Positions 9,281 to 18,482 of a stretch of 64,000 bases of DNA are shown piece after piece. The position numbers and the translations under genes were made by a program. The stretch covers positions 3,286,001 to 3,350,000 of the forward strand of contig NZ_CP041970.1 in assembly GCF_009884975.1 (NCBI RefSeq), read 5' to 3'. The stretch's first letter is position 1. Every line of letters begins with the position of its first letter. The DNA comes from Acinetobacter dispersus. GTDB taxonomy: Bacteria; Pseudomonadota; Gammaproteobacteria; Pseudomonadales; Moraxellaceae. Below the pieces are notes generated by a model that saw only the letters and a list, made by a program, of their open reading frames with translations, was not told the origin of the DNA and ran no database searches.

Positions 9281-9620
9281 ATGGCATTTTCTAAACTATG
9301 TTTACTGCATAAATATTATTTCAACTCTGCTGCGGAGCGGAAGCAGCTGCCTAGGGAGCTGCGTGACCCTGAAAAGAGAGAAGCGTTGATGGCTTTCAGG
9401 AATAGCCATAGAAACACACAGCATCGCGCTGTAGAGCCGCATCCGTTCTACCAGCTCCAATCGATTTGAGCTGTATAAGCGACAACAACGCGAACTGGCG
9501 CAATAACAGCATCTAGCCAAAACAGAGAAGTTAAGATTGGCAGCCGCTGTACAGGCAGCCGCCAGCCACGTAGCAGAACAGACCGCAAAACGAGGGGATC
9601 CGCAGCCGTTCAGGGGTTAG
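9281..9620 (+). pseudogene. Decayed ORF of unknown family
   Basis: This 340-bp stretch is richer in GC than the flanks. One frame gives a charged 62-aa peptide from 9281 (AAERKQLPRELRDPEKREAL, then HPFYQ) that stops at 9469. A +1 shift continues it as RFELYKRQQRELAQ, a stop codon, then QHLAKTEKLRLAAAVQAAAS and GDPQPFRG. The continuous charged helix-like character across a shift and a stop suggests a broken gene, perhaps of plasmid or phage origin. The family is not recognised. Confidence 0.45.
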
Positions 9621-9658
9621 AAAGAATCAAATAAACACACTACGTCTATGCAATGGTG

Positions 9659-11308
9659 TTATCTACATGTTATTTGGGGGATTTTTTCTCCAAAAATGAG
9701 TTTTATCTGTCCATTTTCGAAATTAGAAATATAACTATTATTGATGATCATTTCATCAGAGATGGGTAAACCCAAACAACTTGAATCTGTATCAATATCT
9801 TTATAGCGGCTGAAAATGATTCCCTTAACAAGATATGCACCTGTATTCTGGCCCCAAAAAATAGCCTTGTCAGGGCCAAAATATTGTACTCGACCACGTT
9901 TTGAGGCCGAGGCTAACTCTCTAGAAGAAGGTGCGCCGAACATTCTATCTGCGCCTAAGGAGAGCCATTTTTGACAGATAGCACCATATATATCGTATGT
10001 AGGACGACCATTGATAAAAAATTGATGGTTACACTCTCCAGGGGGAAATTGAAAGGCGTTAGTTAACCATTGATAAGGTGTATTACCATGTTGAATGGAT
10101 GGAACTGCTACAAAGCCTTCGGTATAGCCATTCCAAGTATTGTAGACAATCCCTTTGACTTTGTTGTTTCTTAATTGATTCATCCAATTACGCCAATTAT
10201 CATATATACCGTCTTGATTATCTCCCCAATAAGCAGTTCCTTTTTCCTTCCAGACTATACGGCCATCAAAGCCATTGGAAATATCTAAAAAAATGGGTAA
10301 TTCAGTTTTTGCCCAATCTGATATATATTTATTTTTCCAGTCAAAAATATTCTCTACAGCATATTTGATGCGATTAGACGACGAGGTTATTAATATATTG
10401 TTATTGATTGCTTCTTGATTTGGAGCGCTCCATTTTATGGACGGGCTTCCGTATACCTCGGAAACAAACCCTTGTATAGCAATGATGGATGAGGAACCTT
10501 TTAAATTGTTGCTATCATCTAAGTTTAAAGGATCAAGTGAAAATGGTTGATTGCCAATAGCATCTAAAGTAAAACCAACTTTAATTCCATGTTTGATATA
10601 TATTTCTTCGGCCACTAAGTCAAAAGATTGGATGAATTTTTTGCTATATTCTTTTCTACTTAGGCCTCGGGTATTGTTTGAGGCTACGTGAAGAAGCTGT
10701 ATTATATAACGTGGGTTTCCATCTTTATCATATAGTTTAAGCCACTTATTCATATCTGCTTCAAAAAAGTTTTTTAATATTCCGACATGATTTACTAACT
10801 TAGGAGCTATGAGGGTAGGGTTGGTGGCTGTTGGGTTAAAGTCTTGTGAAAATGACCATTGATTTGCTCTTTCTGCCAGCCAGTTAGGGTCATATCCACT
10901 CTCTATTGCAGGCATCAATAGTAAAGGCTTACTTTTGGCTGCTTCTACTACATCCTTAAAGCTATCTTCCTTTACTTTCATAGGAGACCAATAGACCATT
11001 TTCCCCCAATAGCTTACGATGAGTGTGTTTGCATTCGTGGCAACAATTTGATCTAAGATCCAACTGCGGGTATTCGCATCACTATCCCAGAGTAAGTGCC
11101 TTTGATCTAAAGGGTTTATAGTGTAGTATTTTAAATTGTCTTGCTTACCGTTACCAGGAAAGAAAAAAACTCCTTTCATCGGTTGGTTATTGAATGCAGT
11201 GGATGCGATTAATCCTCTTTTATCCGCTGCATATAAGTTTGAATATCCAGAACTTAAAATTATTAGAATAATAATTTGAAAGAACTTATTCCAAAGTTTA
11301 CTAGTCAT
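9659..11308 (-). CDS. Secreted glycoside-hydrolase-like protein with C-terminal LGFP-like repeats
   Basis: A 549-aa exported protein. Residues 1-28 are a signal peptide ending ...SNLYA-ADK. Residues ~40-420 look like a TIM-barrel polysaccharide hydrolase of the GH71/GH99-like kind: MKGVFFFPG, LLLMPAIESGYDPNW, and VKGIVYNTWNGYTEGFVAVP, which resembles the W-N-x-W/Y-x-E-G end of those barrels. From residue ~444 there are LGFP-type modules (QKWLSLGADRMFGAP, GRVQYFGPDKAIFW, SSCLGLPISDEM), known from wall- or glycan-binding proteins. Family and catalytic residues are inferred from motif likeness only. It is low in GC, isolated, and lies between two decayed elements, which suggests horizontal gain. 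Confidence 0.65.
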   Translation of the reverse strand: MTSKLWNKFFQIIILIILSSGYSNLYAADKRGLIASTAFNNQPMKGVFFFPGNGKQDNLKYYTINPLDQRHLLWDSDANTRSWILDQIVATNANTLIVSYWGKMVYWSPMKVKEDSFKDVVEAAKSKPLLLMPAIESGYDPNWLAERANQWSFSQDFNPTATNPTLIAPKLVNHVGILKNFFEADMNKWLKLYDKDGNPRYIIQLLHVASNNTRGLSRKEYSKKFIQSFDLVAEEIYIKHGIKVGFTLDAIGNQPFSLDPLNLDDSNNLKGSSSIIAIQGFVSEVYGSPSIKWSAPNQEAINNNILITSSSNRIKYAVENIFDWKNKYISDWAKTELPIFLDISNGFDGRIVWKEKGTAYWGDNQDGIYDNWRNWMNQLRNNKVKGIVYNTWNGYTEGFVAVPSIQHGNTPYQWLTNAFQFPPGECNHQFFINGRPTYDIYGAICQKWLSLGADRMFGAPSSRELASASKRGRVQYFGPDKAIFWGQNTGAYLVKGIIFSRYKDIDTDSSCLGLPISDEMIINNSYISNFENGQIKLIFGEKIPQITCR

Positions 11309-11563
11309 TTTTCACTCATAATATTGTGTATGGGGAAATATTGAAAAATTGATTTTATCCCCAAGGTTGGCACACTTTGATTTAATAAATTCGACTAATT
11401 TGTAAATGATAAATATTTACTCTGTGTCAGTTTATCCTACCGTGCTTTATTATGTTCGTCTAGTCAGCTTTTAATGTCTGTTTATCTGCTCTTTAGTGCT
11501 TATAATGATTAGGTGTAATCATATTAAGGAGTAATTTTTCCAATGATTTTTTATAATTATAAT

Positions 11564-11990
11564 GTGCTCTGTTGCACAAATATTTAACCGTCCTAAGCAG
11601 CTCATTTCTTTGTGGTAAATGAATCCTTGTATTCTTCCAAGACTTCACATTCTTTCTCGGCGGAATGACAGCATTTGCATGTCCATCTGAGATCATCTAT
11701 CGACAGTGTTTTGTATCATAAGCTCCATCCGTATAGACGAAATCAATTTTTTGATCTTTTGTCTCCTACAAATCGTCATGTAGTCTGGAGTAGTCCAATT
11801 CAAACTACACAGATTAATTAGACCTTGTACGAAGTCCGTGAGCATACGTAGAGACAAACAAAAGAGAGATTTGATCATTAAAAAGCGTTGAATAGCTGTA
11901 TCAGAATAAATTTAGTTTTGTCCTTGTTTAGCTTTGGGTAGTAGGATTAAGCCAAGGCGTGATGTTTTCTCAATGGATCAAGGCTCGATT
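11564..11990 (-). mobile_element. Remnant of an IS5-family insertion sequence
   Basis: Degenerate transposase on the minus strand. Pieces recognisable from IS5-group transposases are IYSDTAIQRFLMIKSLFCLS, LNWTTPDYMTICRRQK, VYTDGAYDTKHCR and DGHANAVIPPRKNVKSWKN. They are separated by stops, frameshifts and missing segments (the DDE core between CRRQK and VYTDGAYD is gone). The end near 11564-11581 (TGCTCTGTTGCACAAATA) resembles IS5-family terminal repeats. The opposite terminal repeat was not found. Non-functional. Confidence 0.75.
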
Positions 11991-12058
11991 ATACAAAGGC
12001 TAATTACTTGGATTGATGGTGAAAAAATTGCAGAACTCAGTTTTATACTAAAAATGCA

Positions 12059-12985
12059 CTATAAAGAATAGCCACTGTCAGTTTTTGCCAATTCTCTCAG
12101 ACCTTCCATGAGGGTTTCGATCAGCTTTTCCACCACCAAGCGTTGTCCCTTGCGTGAAGCATAGACCAACTGAACTGTACCTCGATTAGATTTCCATTCG
12201 GGTAACAAATGAATCAATTTACCTTTCTGAATATCAGCTTGAACGGTGAGATAAGGCAGATCAGCGATGCCCAAACCATCATTGACCGCATAATAAACCC
12301 CTGCCAAATCATTACTTTTCACTCGTGGCTGATAAGGTACATCCACGCTTTCATCACTATCAACGTGACATAAGTGCCAATAATATTGATGCTTTTGAAT
12401 GCCCAAGGCTACGCTCGGATAGTGCTGTAAGTCTGAGTAATGATTAATGCTTTTGCCTTGCAGTAATTCGGGTGCAGCGACCAGACAATGCTCAGTTCGA
12501 ATCACATCACGGACGATTAAACTGGAATCTTGATTGGGTTCAAAACTGGTTCGGATCGCAATATCAATGTCATCGTGAAGTACATCGACGCGACGGCTGG
12601 TGAGTTCTAAAGAGATTTCAACTTTGGGATAGGTTTTTAAAAATTGATTGAGTAATTTACGAATCTGAAAATGCATCATCAAGGGTGGGCAACTGATTTT
12701 GACCATGCCTTGTGGCTCATTTTTCTGCTTGAGCAGGACATTCTCGGCACACTCGACTTGTGCAATCACTTTGCAGCATTCTTCATAAAATTCTTGACCT
12801 AAATCCGTGACTTTAAAATGACGGGTAGTGCGTTGAATCAAGCTGACATTAAATTTATGTTCAAGTTCAATGATGCGACGGCTGAGCTTGGATTTACTGA
12901 TATTCTCAGCTTCGCTGGCCGCGCTAAATCCGCCGTGTTTCACCACCAAATAGAAATAATGAAAGTCATCAAATGAGTTGATCAA
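12059..12985 (-). CDS. LysR family transcriptional regulator
   Basis: A 308-aa LysR protein. The N-terminal HTH is FYLVVKHGGFSAASEAENIS-KSKLSRRIIELE, and the substrate domain starts around residue 90 (GMVKISCPPLMMHFQIRKLL). It reads in the same direction as, and follows, the YcaC-like hydrolase gene (69-bp gap), and the pirin gene is divergent beyond that. This resembles the common grouping in which LysR controls a hydrolase and a pirin. Its target has not been shown. The C-terminal end abuts the IS remnant but looks complete. Confidence 0.9.
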   Translation of the reverse strand: MINSFDDFHYFYLVVKHGGFSAASEAENISKSKLSRRIIELEHKFNVSLIQRTTRHFKVTDLGQEFYEECCKVIAQVECAENVLLKQKNEPQGMVKISCPPLMMHFQIRKLLNQFLKTYPKVEISLELTSRRVDVLHDDIDIAIRTSFEPNQDSSLIVRDVIRTEHCLVAAPELLQGKSINHYSDLQHYPSVALGIQKHQYYWHLCHVDSDESVDVPYQPRVKSNDLAGVYYAVNDGLGIADLPYLTVQADIQKGKLIHLLPEWKSNRGTVQLVYASRKGQRLVVEKLIETLMEGLRELAKTDSGYSL

Positions 12986-13054
12986 GGCAAAGCGAATCCG
13001 ATAAATATGACAAGATTAGAATAGCATTAACTATCCTAATCTTGATATGACGGT

Positions 13055-13681
13055 TTATTTTTCTGCAGTATTGGTGAAATAACTGGTCATCAAGTTGCGA
13101 TAATCAGGAATATGATTCGAGAATAAAGCGCCTAAGCCTTCGATATCATTGCGCCAATCACGGTGTAGTTCACAGGCCATACCAAACCATGTCATCAGTT
13201 GTGCGCCTGCTTGTGACATACGATCCCATGCTGCATCGCGAGTGAGCGCATTAAAGGTTCCTGAAGCATCGGTAATCACAAATACTTCAAAATCTTCTGC
13301 CAGTGCAGATAAGGCTGGGAATGCGACACAGACTTCGGTGACCACACCGGCAATAATCAATTGTTTTTTTCCAGTTGCTTTCACCGCTTTGACAAAGTCT
13401 TCATTGTCCCAAGCATTGATTTGGCCTGGACGAGCAATATAAGGGGCATCTGGGAACAGTTCTTTCAGTTCAGGGACCAGTGGACCATTTGGACCATTTT
13501 CAAAGCTAGTGGTGAGAATTGTTGGTAAGTTGAAGTATTTTGCGGCATCTGCCAATGCCAAGACATTGTTTTTGAATTTATCTGGATCAATATCCCGAAC
13601 CAATGAAAGTAGGCCAGCTTGGTGATCGACCAAAAGTACGGCTGCGTTGTCTTTGTCTAGGCGAATATAGTCTTTAGCCAT
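13055..13681 (-). CDS. YcaC-like cysteine hydrolase of the isochorismatase superfamily
   Basis: A 208-aa cytoplasmic hydrolase, the same length as E. coli YcaC. The catalytic Asp is in AAVLLVDHQAGL, the Lys near AAKYFNLPTILTTS, and the nucleophile Cys in AGVVTEVCVAFPALSALAE. The frame could open at 13714, but the ATG at 13681 is preceded by GAGGATA at the right distance and starts MAKDYIRLDKDNAAV. Substrates of YcaC relatives are undetermined. It is adjacent to LysR (downstream) and divergent from pirin. Confidence 0.88.
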   Translation of the reverse strand: MAKDYIRLDKDNAAVLLVDHQAGLLSLVRDIDPDKFKNNVLALADAAKYFNLPTILTTSFENGPNGPLVPELKELFPDAPYIARPGQINAWDNEDFVKAVKATGKKQLIIAGVVTEVCVAFPALSALAEDFEVFVITDASGTFNALTRDAAWDRMSQAGAQLMTWFGMACELHRDWRNDIEGLGALFSNHIPDYRNLMTSYFTNTAEK

Positions 13682-13966
13682 TGTTGTATCCTCATGTTTT
13701 TGTAAAAAGAACACGGAAAAGAAAGTGAATTTCCGTACTGCTTGAAATTATGCTAGTTAAATTTTTCATGTAGATGAAGCGCAAAAAATGAGATAAACAA
13801 TATCAAAAATAGGATGATTGATAATGTTTAGGGATTGATTCGCTTTTTAATTTTTAATTGTCCTATATGTAGAATAATGTGTTGCCATTCTGAGGCTATA
13901 AGCACACCGGCTTGAGGCGTAAAATAGATACCAAGAACAGAACTTCTACTCTATAGGAGAAACCAA

Positions 13967-14833
13967 ATGAAAAGAATTCTGGGTGTGTATCAGAACAAAC
14001 ACATGCACTGGGTCGGTGATGGTTTCCCAGTTTATAACTTGTTTTCCTATGACCGTTTAGGCCAAAGCCTCAGCCCATTCCTGTTATTGGACTATGCAGC
14101 ACCGTATCGTTTTGATCCAACCACAGCACAGCATGGTGTAGGTTCACATCCTCATCGTGGCTTTGAGACCGTCACCATTGCCTATAAAGGTGAAGTGACG
14201 CATAAAGACTCAAGTGGCGGTGGTGGAACGATCAAAGCAGGCGATGTGCAATGGATGACTGCTGGTGGTGGTATTTTACATCAAGAGTTCCATTCTCCTG
14301 AGTTCGCCCATCAAGGTGGTTTGTTTGAAATGGTTCAGTTGTGGGTCAATTTGCCAGCGCATTCAAAAATGACGCCAGCAAAATACCAAGCCATTGAAGC
14401 AGATCAAATTCAGCATATTGCACTGGATGATGCAGGTAGTGAAATGCGTATTATTGCGGGTCAATACCAAGATACTACAGGTGCTGCGACGACGTTTAGC
14501 CCAGTCAATGTTTGGGATGGTACGATTGTACAAGGTCAAGAACATACCTTTTATGCAACTGAAGGTCATACTGCATTATTAGTATTGCTCTCAGGGCAGG
14601 TGATCTTAAATGAAAGCCAAAGCATAGAGGCACCAAGTTTGGTGGTGCTGAGCCGTGAAGAAATCGACTTTAGCATCAAGGCCGAACAAGACAGTAAATT
14701 CCTGATTTTGACAGGCCAACCACTGAATGAACCGATTGAAGGCTATGGACCTTTTGTCATGAATAGCAAAGCAGAAATCGTTGAAGCAGTTCGTGATTTC
14801 AATAGTGGTAAATTTGGTTCGATGGAAGCTTAA
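13967..14833 (+). CDS. Pirin family protein
   Basis: A bicupin of 288 aa. The N-terminal pirin domain has the metal ligands in GSHPHRGFETVTI and GGGILHQEFHSPEF, with the Gly-rich DSSGGGGTIKAGDVQWM between them. The C-terminal cupin ends LSREEIDFSIKAEQDSKFLI, then GQPLNEPIEGYGPFVMN. A good RBS (ATAGGAG) precedes the ATG. Some bacterial pirins degrade quercetin, others modulate redox enzymes; which applies here is unknown. The 285-bp gap to the YcaC-like gene is a divergent promoter region. Confidence 0.92.
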   Translation: MKRILGVYQNKHMHWVGDGFPVYNLFSYDRLGQSLSPFLLLDYAAPYRFDPTTAQHGVGSHPHRGFETVTIAYKGEVTHKDSSGGGGTIKAGDVQWMTAGGGILHQEFHSPEFAHQGGLFEMVQLWVNLPAHSKMTPAKYQAIEADQIQHIALDDAGSEMRIIAGQYQDTTGAATTFSPVNVWDGTIVQGQEHTFYATEGHTALLVLLSGQVILNESQSIEAPSLVVLSREEIDFSIKAEQDSKFLILTGQPLNEPIEGYGPFVMNSKAEIVEAVRDFNSGKFGSMEA

Positions 14834-14862
14834 TTGTAAATTAAATCAGTTGCTTATATAAG

Positions 14863-14895
14863 AAAGCCTATCACTCCTTTAGAGTGATAGGCTTT
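14863..14895 (+). terminator. Hairpin terminator after the pirin gene
   Basis: Perfect 14-bp stem AAAGCCTATCACTC / GAGTGATAGGCTTT with a 5-nt loop; no long T run follows. Confidence 0.75.
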
Positions 14896-15265
14896 CGCTG
14901 TAAGGGTCCTCTATTGATTTTTTTAATATTATGTCACTTATAATTATTCAGCTTGTTATGTGACTTTGTTCTCGTTATTGTTTAATAAAAATAGCACTAA
15001 TATTGGGCTTTGCAAAGGCTATAAAGCATTGAAAATGAAAAAATATAGAATGTTCTGTATGTTTTTGTGTCCTAAAGTGTAATAAATTTAATTTTTTCAT
15101 CATGTTAAGATCGAAATGCAAATTGTGATAAAATGTAACAAGAATCCAACAACGATATTACGACAAAAGTCTGGCAGAAGCCTTCAATCTGGTATTTTTT
15201 AATACCGCGTTTCGCTTAACTATCAGTCATAATCAAGAAAAATCATCAACTGATGGGACATAATT
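14896..15265. other. Gene-free A/T-rich gap before the FAD-oxidoreductase operon
   Basis: About 370 bp without an ORF. It holds a small perfect hairpin, GGTATT-TTTT-AATACC, at 15191-15206, in the probable 5' leader of the next operon. No clear -35/-10 pair or riboswitch is recognised. Confidence 0.4.
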
Positions 15266-16564
15266 TTGGATATTGCAATTATTGGCAGTGGAATGGCAGG
15301 ACTTGCCTCAGCCAGAATCCTACATGATGCAGGGCATAAGGTCACGATATTCGAAGCACTCGCAGGGCGAGGCATGGATAGTCATAGTATTGATTTTGAT
15401 GGTGGTATTATTGATGCCCCGCTACGGGTAATGAATCCAAAGCTTTGGCAAAATACGCTCAGTTTGGCAAGCTACTTGGGCATAGAAACTTTCCCTGTCC
15501 GTACCTTTATGGCTTGCAGTTGGTTGTTTGAAGATAAAACTGATACATGGTTGACGACGTCGCGCAGCCGAATTGGCAATTTTCCAATTATTAATAACCG
15601 CAAAGGGATTCAGCAATATGGTTGGCGCTTGGTCAAAGGTATGTTGCAACTGAAAACAGCGGTACACCAATTCTTTAAATCGGATAATCAAGATATCACC
15701 TTAGCTGAATTCATGAATCAATATCATATTGAGGAAGTGTTCTGGCATGGTACGGTGATGCCTGTGCTGTATACCATTTGTACTTGCCATCCTAAAACCA
15801 TTGGGGAATGGCCAGCCAAACCTTTATTGGAATTTATTCGTCAGTTGACGGAAGGTGAAGCCTTATTACGGATGAAAGGCGGAACGCCTGCATTGGTCAA
15901 TCGCTTGATTGAAGGCATTGAAATTCATAGTGGTTCGCCTGTTCAAAAAGTTGAAGAGCAGGGCGAAAAAGTTTTGGTGGAGAATGCACAGGGTGAAAGC
16001 CAATTATTTGACCGCGTGGTGATTGCGACACCAACCCCAGTGATTGAAGATTTTCTCAAGCAGCCACAATTTGCCGATGATATTGCCTTACTGAAAAAAT
16101 TCCGCTTTGAGCAGGGCGATTTGGTGATTCATACTGATCCAATTGTAATGCCACAACGCCGTAAAGATTGGGCGGTATTGAGCTATATGATGGATCGTAA
16201 ATTTACCCGTCAGCAATTTACCGTGTGGATCAATGCGATTGAACCAAGCTTGGTGGGTAAAAATGCCGTGTTCCAAACGTGGTGTCCGGTGATTGATATC
16301 GATCCGAAGAAAATCATTTCTAAAGTCAAACTCACCCGTGCGGTGGTCGATTCAGAAACTGTTGCCCTGAATAAACAAATTCAGCAACGTCATTTGGATT
16401 TAAACCGTAAAGTGTTTTATTGCGGTTCATGGTCTTGCGATGGTTTGCCGATCTTAGAATCTGCTGTGACCTCTGCGATGCATATTTCTGAAATCTTAGG
16501 TGCAGCCGTTCCATTTGTTGGATTAAAACCAAAAGTCAAAGTTGCGCCTGAACTCGGTTATTAA
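15266..16564 (+). CDS. FAD-dependent amine-oxidase-like oxidoreductase
   Basis: A 432-aa flavoprotein. The Rossmann motif IAIIGSGMAGLASARILHDAGH begins at residue 3 and is followed by the acidic residue in TIFEA. The C-terminal end has YCGSWSCDGLPILESAVTSA, the usual second FAD contact of the amine oxidase/desaturase-like group. The start is TTG at 15266, because the dinucleotide motif sits right at the N-terminus and no in-frame ATG precedes it. The next gene begins 3 bp after the stop, so FAD enzyme, methyltransferase and GFA gene form one operon, as in cyclopropane-fatty-acid-like clusters. The substrate is unknown. Confidence 0.85.
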   Translation: MDIAIIGSGMAGLASARILHDAGHKVTIFEALAGRGMDSHSIDFDGGIIDAPLRVMNPKLWQNTLSLASYLGIETFPVRTFMACSWLFEDKTDTWLTTSRSRIGNFPIINNRKGIQQYGWRLVKGMLQLKTAVHQFFKSDNQDITLAEFMNQYHIEEVFWHGTVMPVLYTICTCHPKTIGEWPAKPLLEFIRQLTEGEALLRMKGGTPALVNRLIEGIEIHSGSPVQKVEEQGEKVLVENAQGESQLFDRVVIATPTPVIEDFLKQPQFADDIALLKKFRFEQGDLVIHTDPIVMPQRRKDWAVLSYMMDRKFTRQQFTVWINAIEPSLVGKNAVFQTWCPVIDIDPKKIISKVKLTRAVVDSETVALNKQIQQRHLDLNRKVFYCGSWSCDGLPILESAVTSAMHISEILGAAVPFVGLKPKVKVAPELGY

Positions 16565-16566
16565 GC

Positions 16567-17394
16567 ATGACCACCTTCAAGCAAGCGCTGATCGAAAAAG
16601 TCATAGGGCATAAATATGCGATTGATGCCAAACGACTCGGTGATGATGCATTGCTTGCTTGGAGTAATTTAGGTTTTTGGCAAGGCCAACATAATCATTA
16701 TCCACAGGCCTGCCAAAGTCTAGCCGATCAAATTGCGCAATCGAGTCAACTTAAATCCACAGATCGTGTTTTAGATCTAGGCTGTGGACAAGGTGCTAGT
16801 CTATTGCACTGGCTCCAGCATTATCACATTCAACAACTCAGTGCAGTTGAGTTGCAGCCTGATTGTGTCAAACGAATTCAAAAACAATTACCGCAGGTCC
16901 AAATTCATTGTGGATCTTTTTTGAATTTAAAAGCACTGCAACTTTTGAATTCATTTGATGTGGTGCTATGTATAGATGCGGTTTATCACAGTGATTTGAA
17001 TTCATTTCTCAATTCAGCATCTTCAGTTTTGAATTCAAAAGGACGAATCGCGTTTCACACATTAATGTGGTCGGAAAATTGGCTAAAGTGTTCTGCTCTA
17101 CAAAAACAAAAATATCGTTATCTATTAAAAAGTGCCGATGTGAATTGGCAGCATTTGATGGATCGGCAGCAGCTTGCGCAGACTTTAGCGCAGCAAGGTT
17201 TTACTGATATTCAAATTCAGGATTTTTCCGAACCCGTATTGAATGGTTTTGCGGAATATATCGAAACACGGAAAATTGAAAAATCAGCATTTGATTTTGC
17301 CCAACTCAAAATAAACATGACTGCCAAGTTGTGCCGAAAACTCTACCAAGATGGATTAGTACGTTATATTCAAATCAGTGCAGTAAAAAAGTGA
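16567..17394 (+). CDS. SAM-dependent class I methyltransferase
   Basis: A 275-aa protein with motif I DRVLDLGCGQGASLLHWL, an acidic residue after beta-2 (LSAVELQPDCVKRIQ), and FDVVLCIDAVYHS as motif IV. It resembles small-molecule or lipid methyltransferases. It sits 3 bp behind the FAD oxidoreductase and 8 bp before the GFA gene, so a shared pathway is likely. The substrate cannot be assigned. Confidence 0.85.
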   Translation: MTTFKQALIEKVIGHKYAIDAKRLGDDALLAWSNLGFWQGQHNHYPQACQSLADQIAQSSQLKSTDRVLDLGCGQGASLLHWLQHYHIQQLSAVELQPDCVKRIQKQLPQVQIHCGSFLNLKALQLLNSFDVVLCIDAVYHSDLNSFLNSASSVLNSKGRIAFHTLMWSENWLKCSALQKQKYRYLLKSADVNWQHLMDRQQLAQTLAQQGFTDIQIQDFSEPVLNGFAEYIETRKIEKSAFDFAQLKINMTAKLCRKLYQDGLVRYIQISAVKK

Positions 17395-17401
17395 GAACAA
17401 G

Positions 17402-17824
17402 ATGCCAAATGAATATAAAGGTTCATGCCTGTGTGGGGCAGTGAGCTATCAGGCGGAGGTTGCGCCACGTTATCGTTTTAATTGTCATTGTCGTGATTGT
17501 CAGAAAGCTACAGGCAGTGCTTATGCACCGATTGCTTTCTTTCATCAATCAGAACTGAAGATTAATGGTGAACTCAGATATTTTGAATCTTTGGGATTAT
17601 CTGGGAAGCCGATCCGCCGCGCTTTTTGTCCGAACTGTGGTTCGCAAATGTTTGGCCTACCAGAACTCGTACCTGAGATGATTTCGATACGTGCAGGAAC
17701 ATTGGATGATCCAAATTTGTATCAACCGCAAGCAGAATGTTTTGTGAGTCATGCAAATGAATGGGATTTATTAAATCCGAATATTTCGCATTTTGAGAAA
17801 ATGATGGGGAAGAAACGAGAGTAA
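17402..17824 (+). CDS. GFA / CENP-V family zinc protein
   Basis: A 140-aa protein of the glutathione-dependent formaldehyde-activating-like fold. Zinc ligands are visible in GSCLCGAVSYQ, FNCHCRDCQKATGSAY and FCPNCGSQMFG. Most members bind zinc and have no proven formaldehyde activity. It is the last gene of the three-gene operon and ends 9 bp from the 3' end of the convergent tRNA-Thr gene. Confidence 0.9.
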   Translation: MPNEYKGSCLCGAVSYQAEVAPRYRFNCHCRDCQKATGSAYAPIAFFHQSELKINGELRYFESLGLSGKPIRRAFCPNCGSQMFGLPELVPEMISIRAGTLDDPNLYQPQAECFVSHANEWDLLNPNISHFEKMMGKKRE

Positions 17825-17833
17825 AGCGAGAAA

Positions 17834-17909
<76 letters not shown>

Positions 17910-18009
17910 AACGTGGCGAGAATTCTACAGAATCTAATTAAAAAAACAAGCGAAAAAATGAGCAATCAGATAAATTTAATTGGATTGTCGAATTTTCGCC
18001 AATTTCAGC

Positions 18010-18336
18010 TTAGCTATTGAGTGCATAGACAAAGGAATCAATCACTTCACCTGTGTTTAAATGGGCTTTGACAGGGACACGTTGATAGCCTGCACCTTCG
18101 AATTCATCTAGTGCTTGCCAGTGTTGTTCTAAATTGTCTGAGAAAAACACAAAGCCAGATACCTTTTGATCTGTTTGATCTAAAACAATACCAGGAAAGC
18201 CCAATTCAGCTCCCCAACCTTGTTGTTTGAGTGTGCCAAATACATGTGCTTCTGCCCATGTACCACCAATATTTTCCATGATATGGGCATTGGGGCGGTT
18301 GGGCCCTAGAGTCCCGTAAACAAATAAATTGAACAT
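18010..18336 (-). CDS. Gamma-glutamylcyclotransferase-like (AIG2/GGCT fold) protein
   Basis: A 108-aa protein that opens MFNLFVYGTLGPNRPNAHIM, the substrate-binding loop (YGTL) of the GGCT family. The general base Glu is in QALDEFEGAGYQRVPV. The frame is open upstream to 18405, but the family motif begins at the ATG at 18336. Members form 5-oxoproline from gamma-glutamyl amides; small stand-alone ones are often of unproven activity. It is transcribed divergently from the SDR gene. Confidence 0.85.
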   Translation of the reverse strand: MFNLFVYGTLGPNRPNAHIMENIGGTWAEAHVFGTLKQQGWGAELGFPGIVLDQTDQKVSGFVFFSDNLEQHWQALDEFEGAGYQRVPVKAHLNTGEVIDSFVYALNS

Positions 18337-18482
18337 AGTGAAAGGTAGAAAAGTAAAACGAATAGAGTAGCAGAGATAACTCAAGATTTTCCAATCGAAA
18401 CGCAACTGATCGCCTAAAATTGTGTGTGTTTAAATTTTGTGTAATAACTTGAGTGATATGGGCTAAAAAGGATAGTACCGAC

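Noticed and set aside
14896..15265. A small RNA or riboswitch ahead of the FAD-oxidoreductase operon
   Set aside because: Only one 6-bp hairpin is visible, with no conserved-looking core or terminator.
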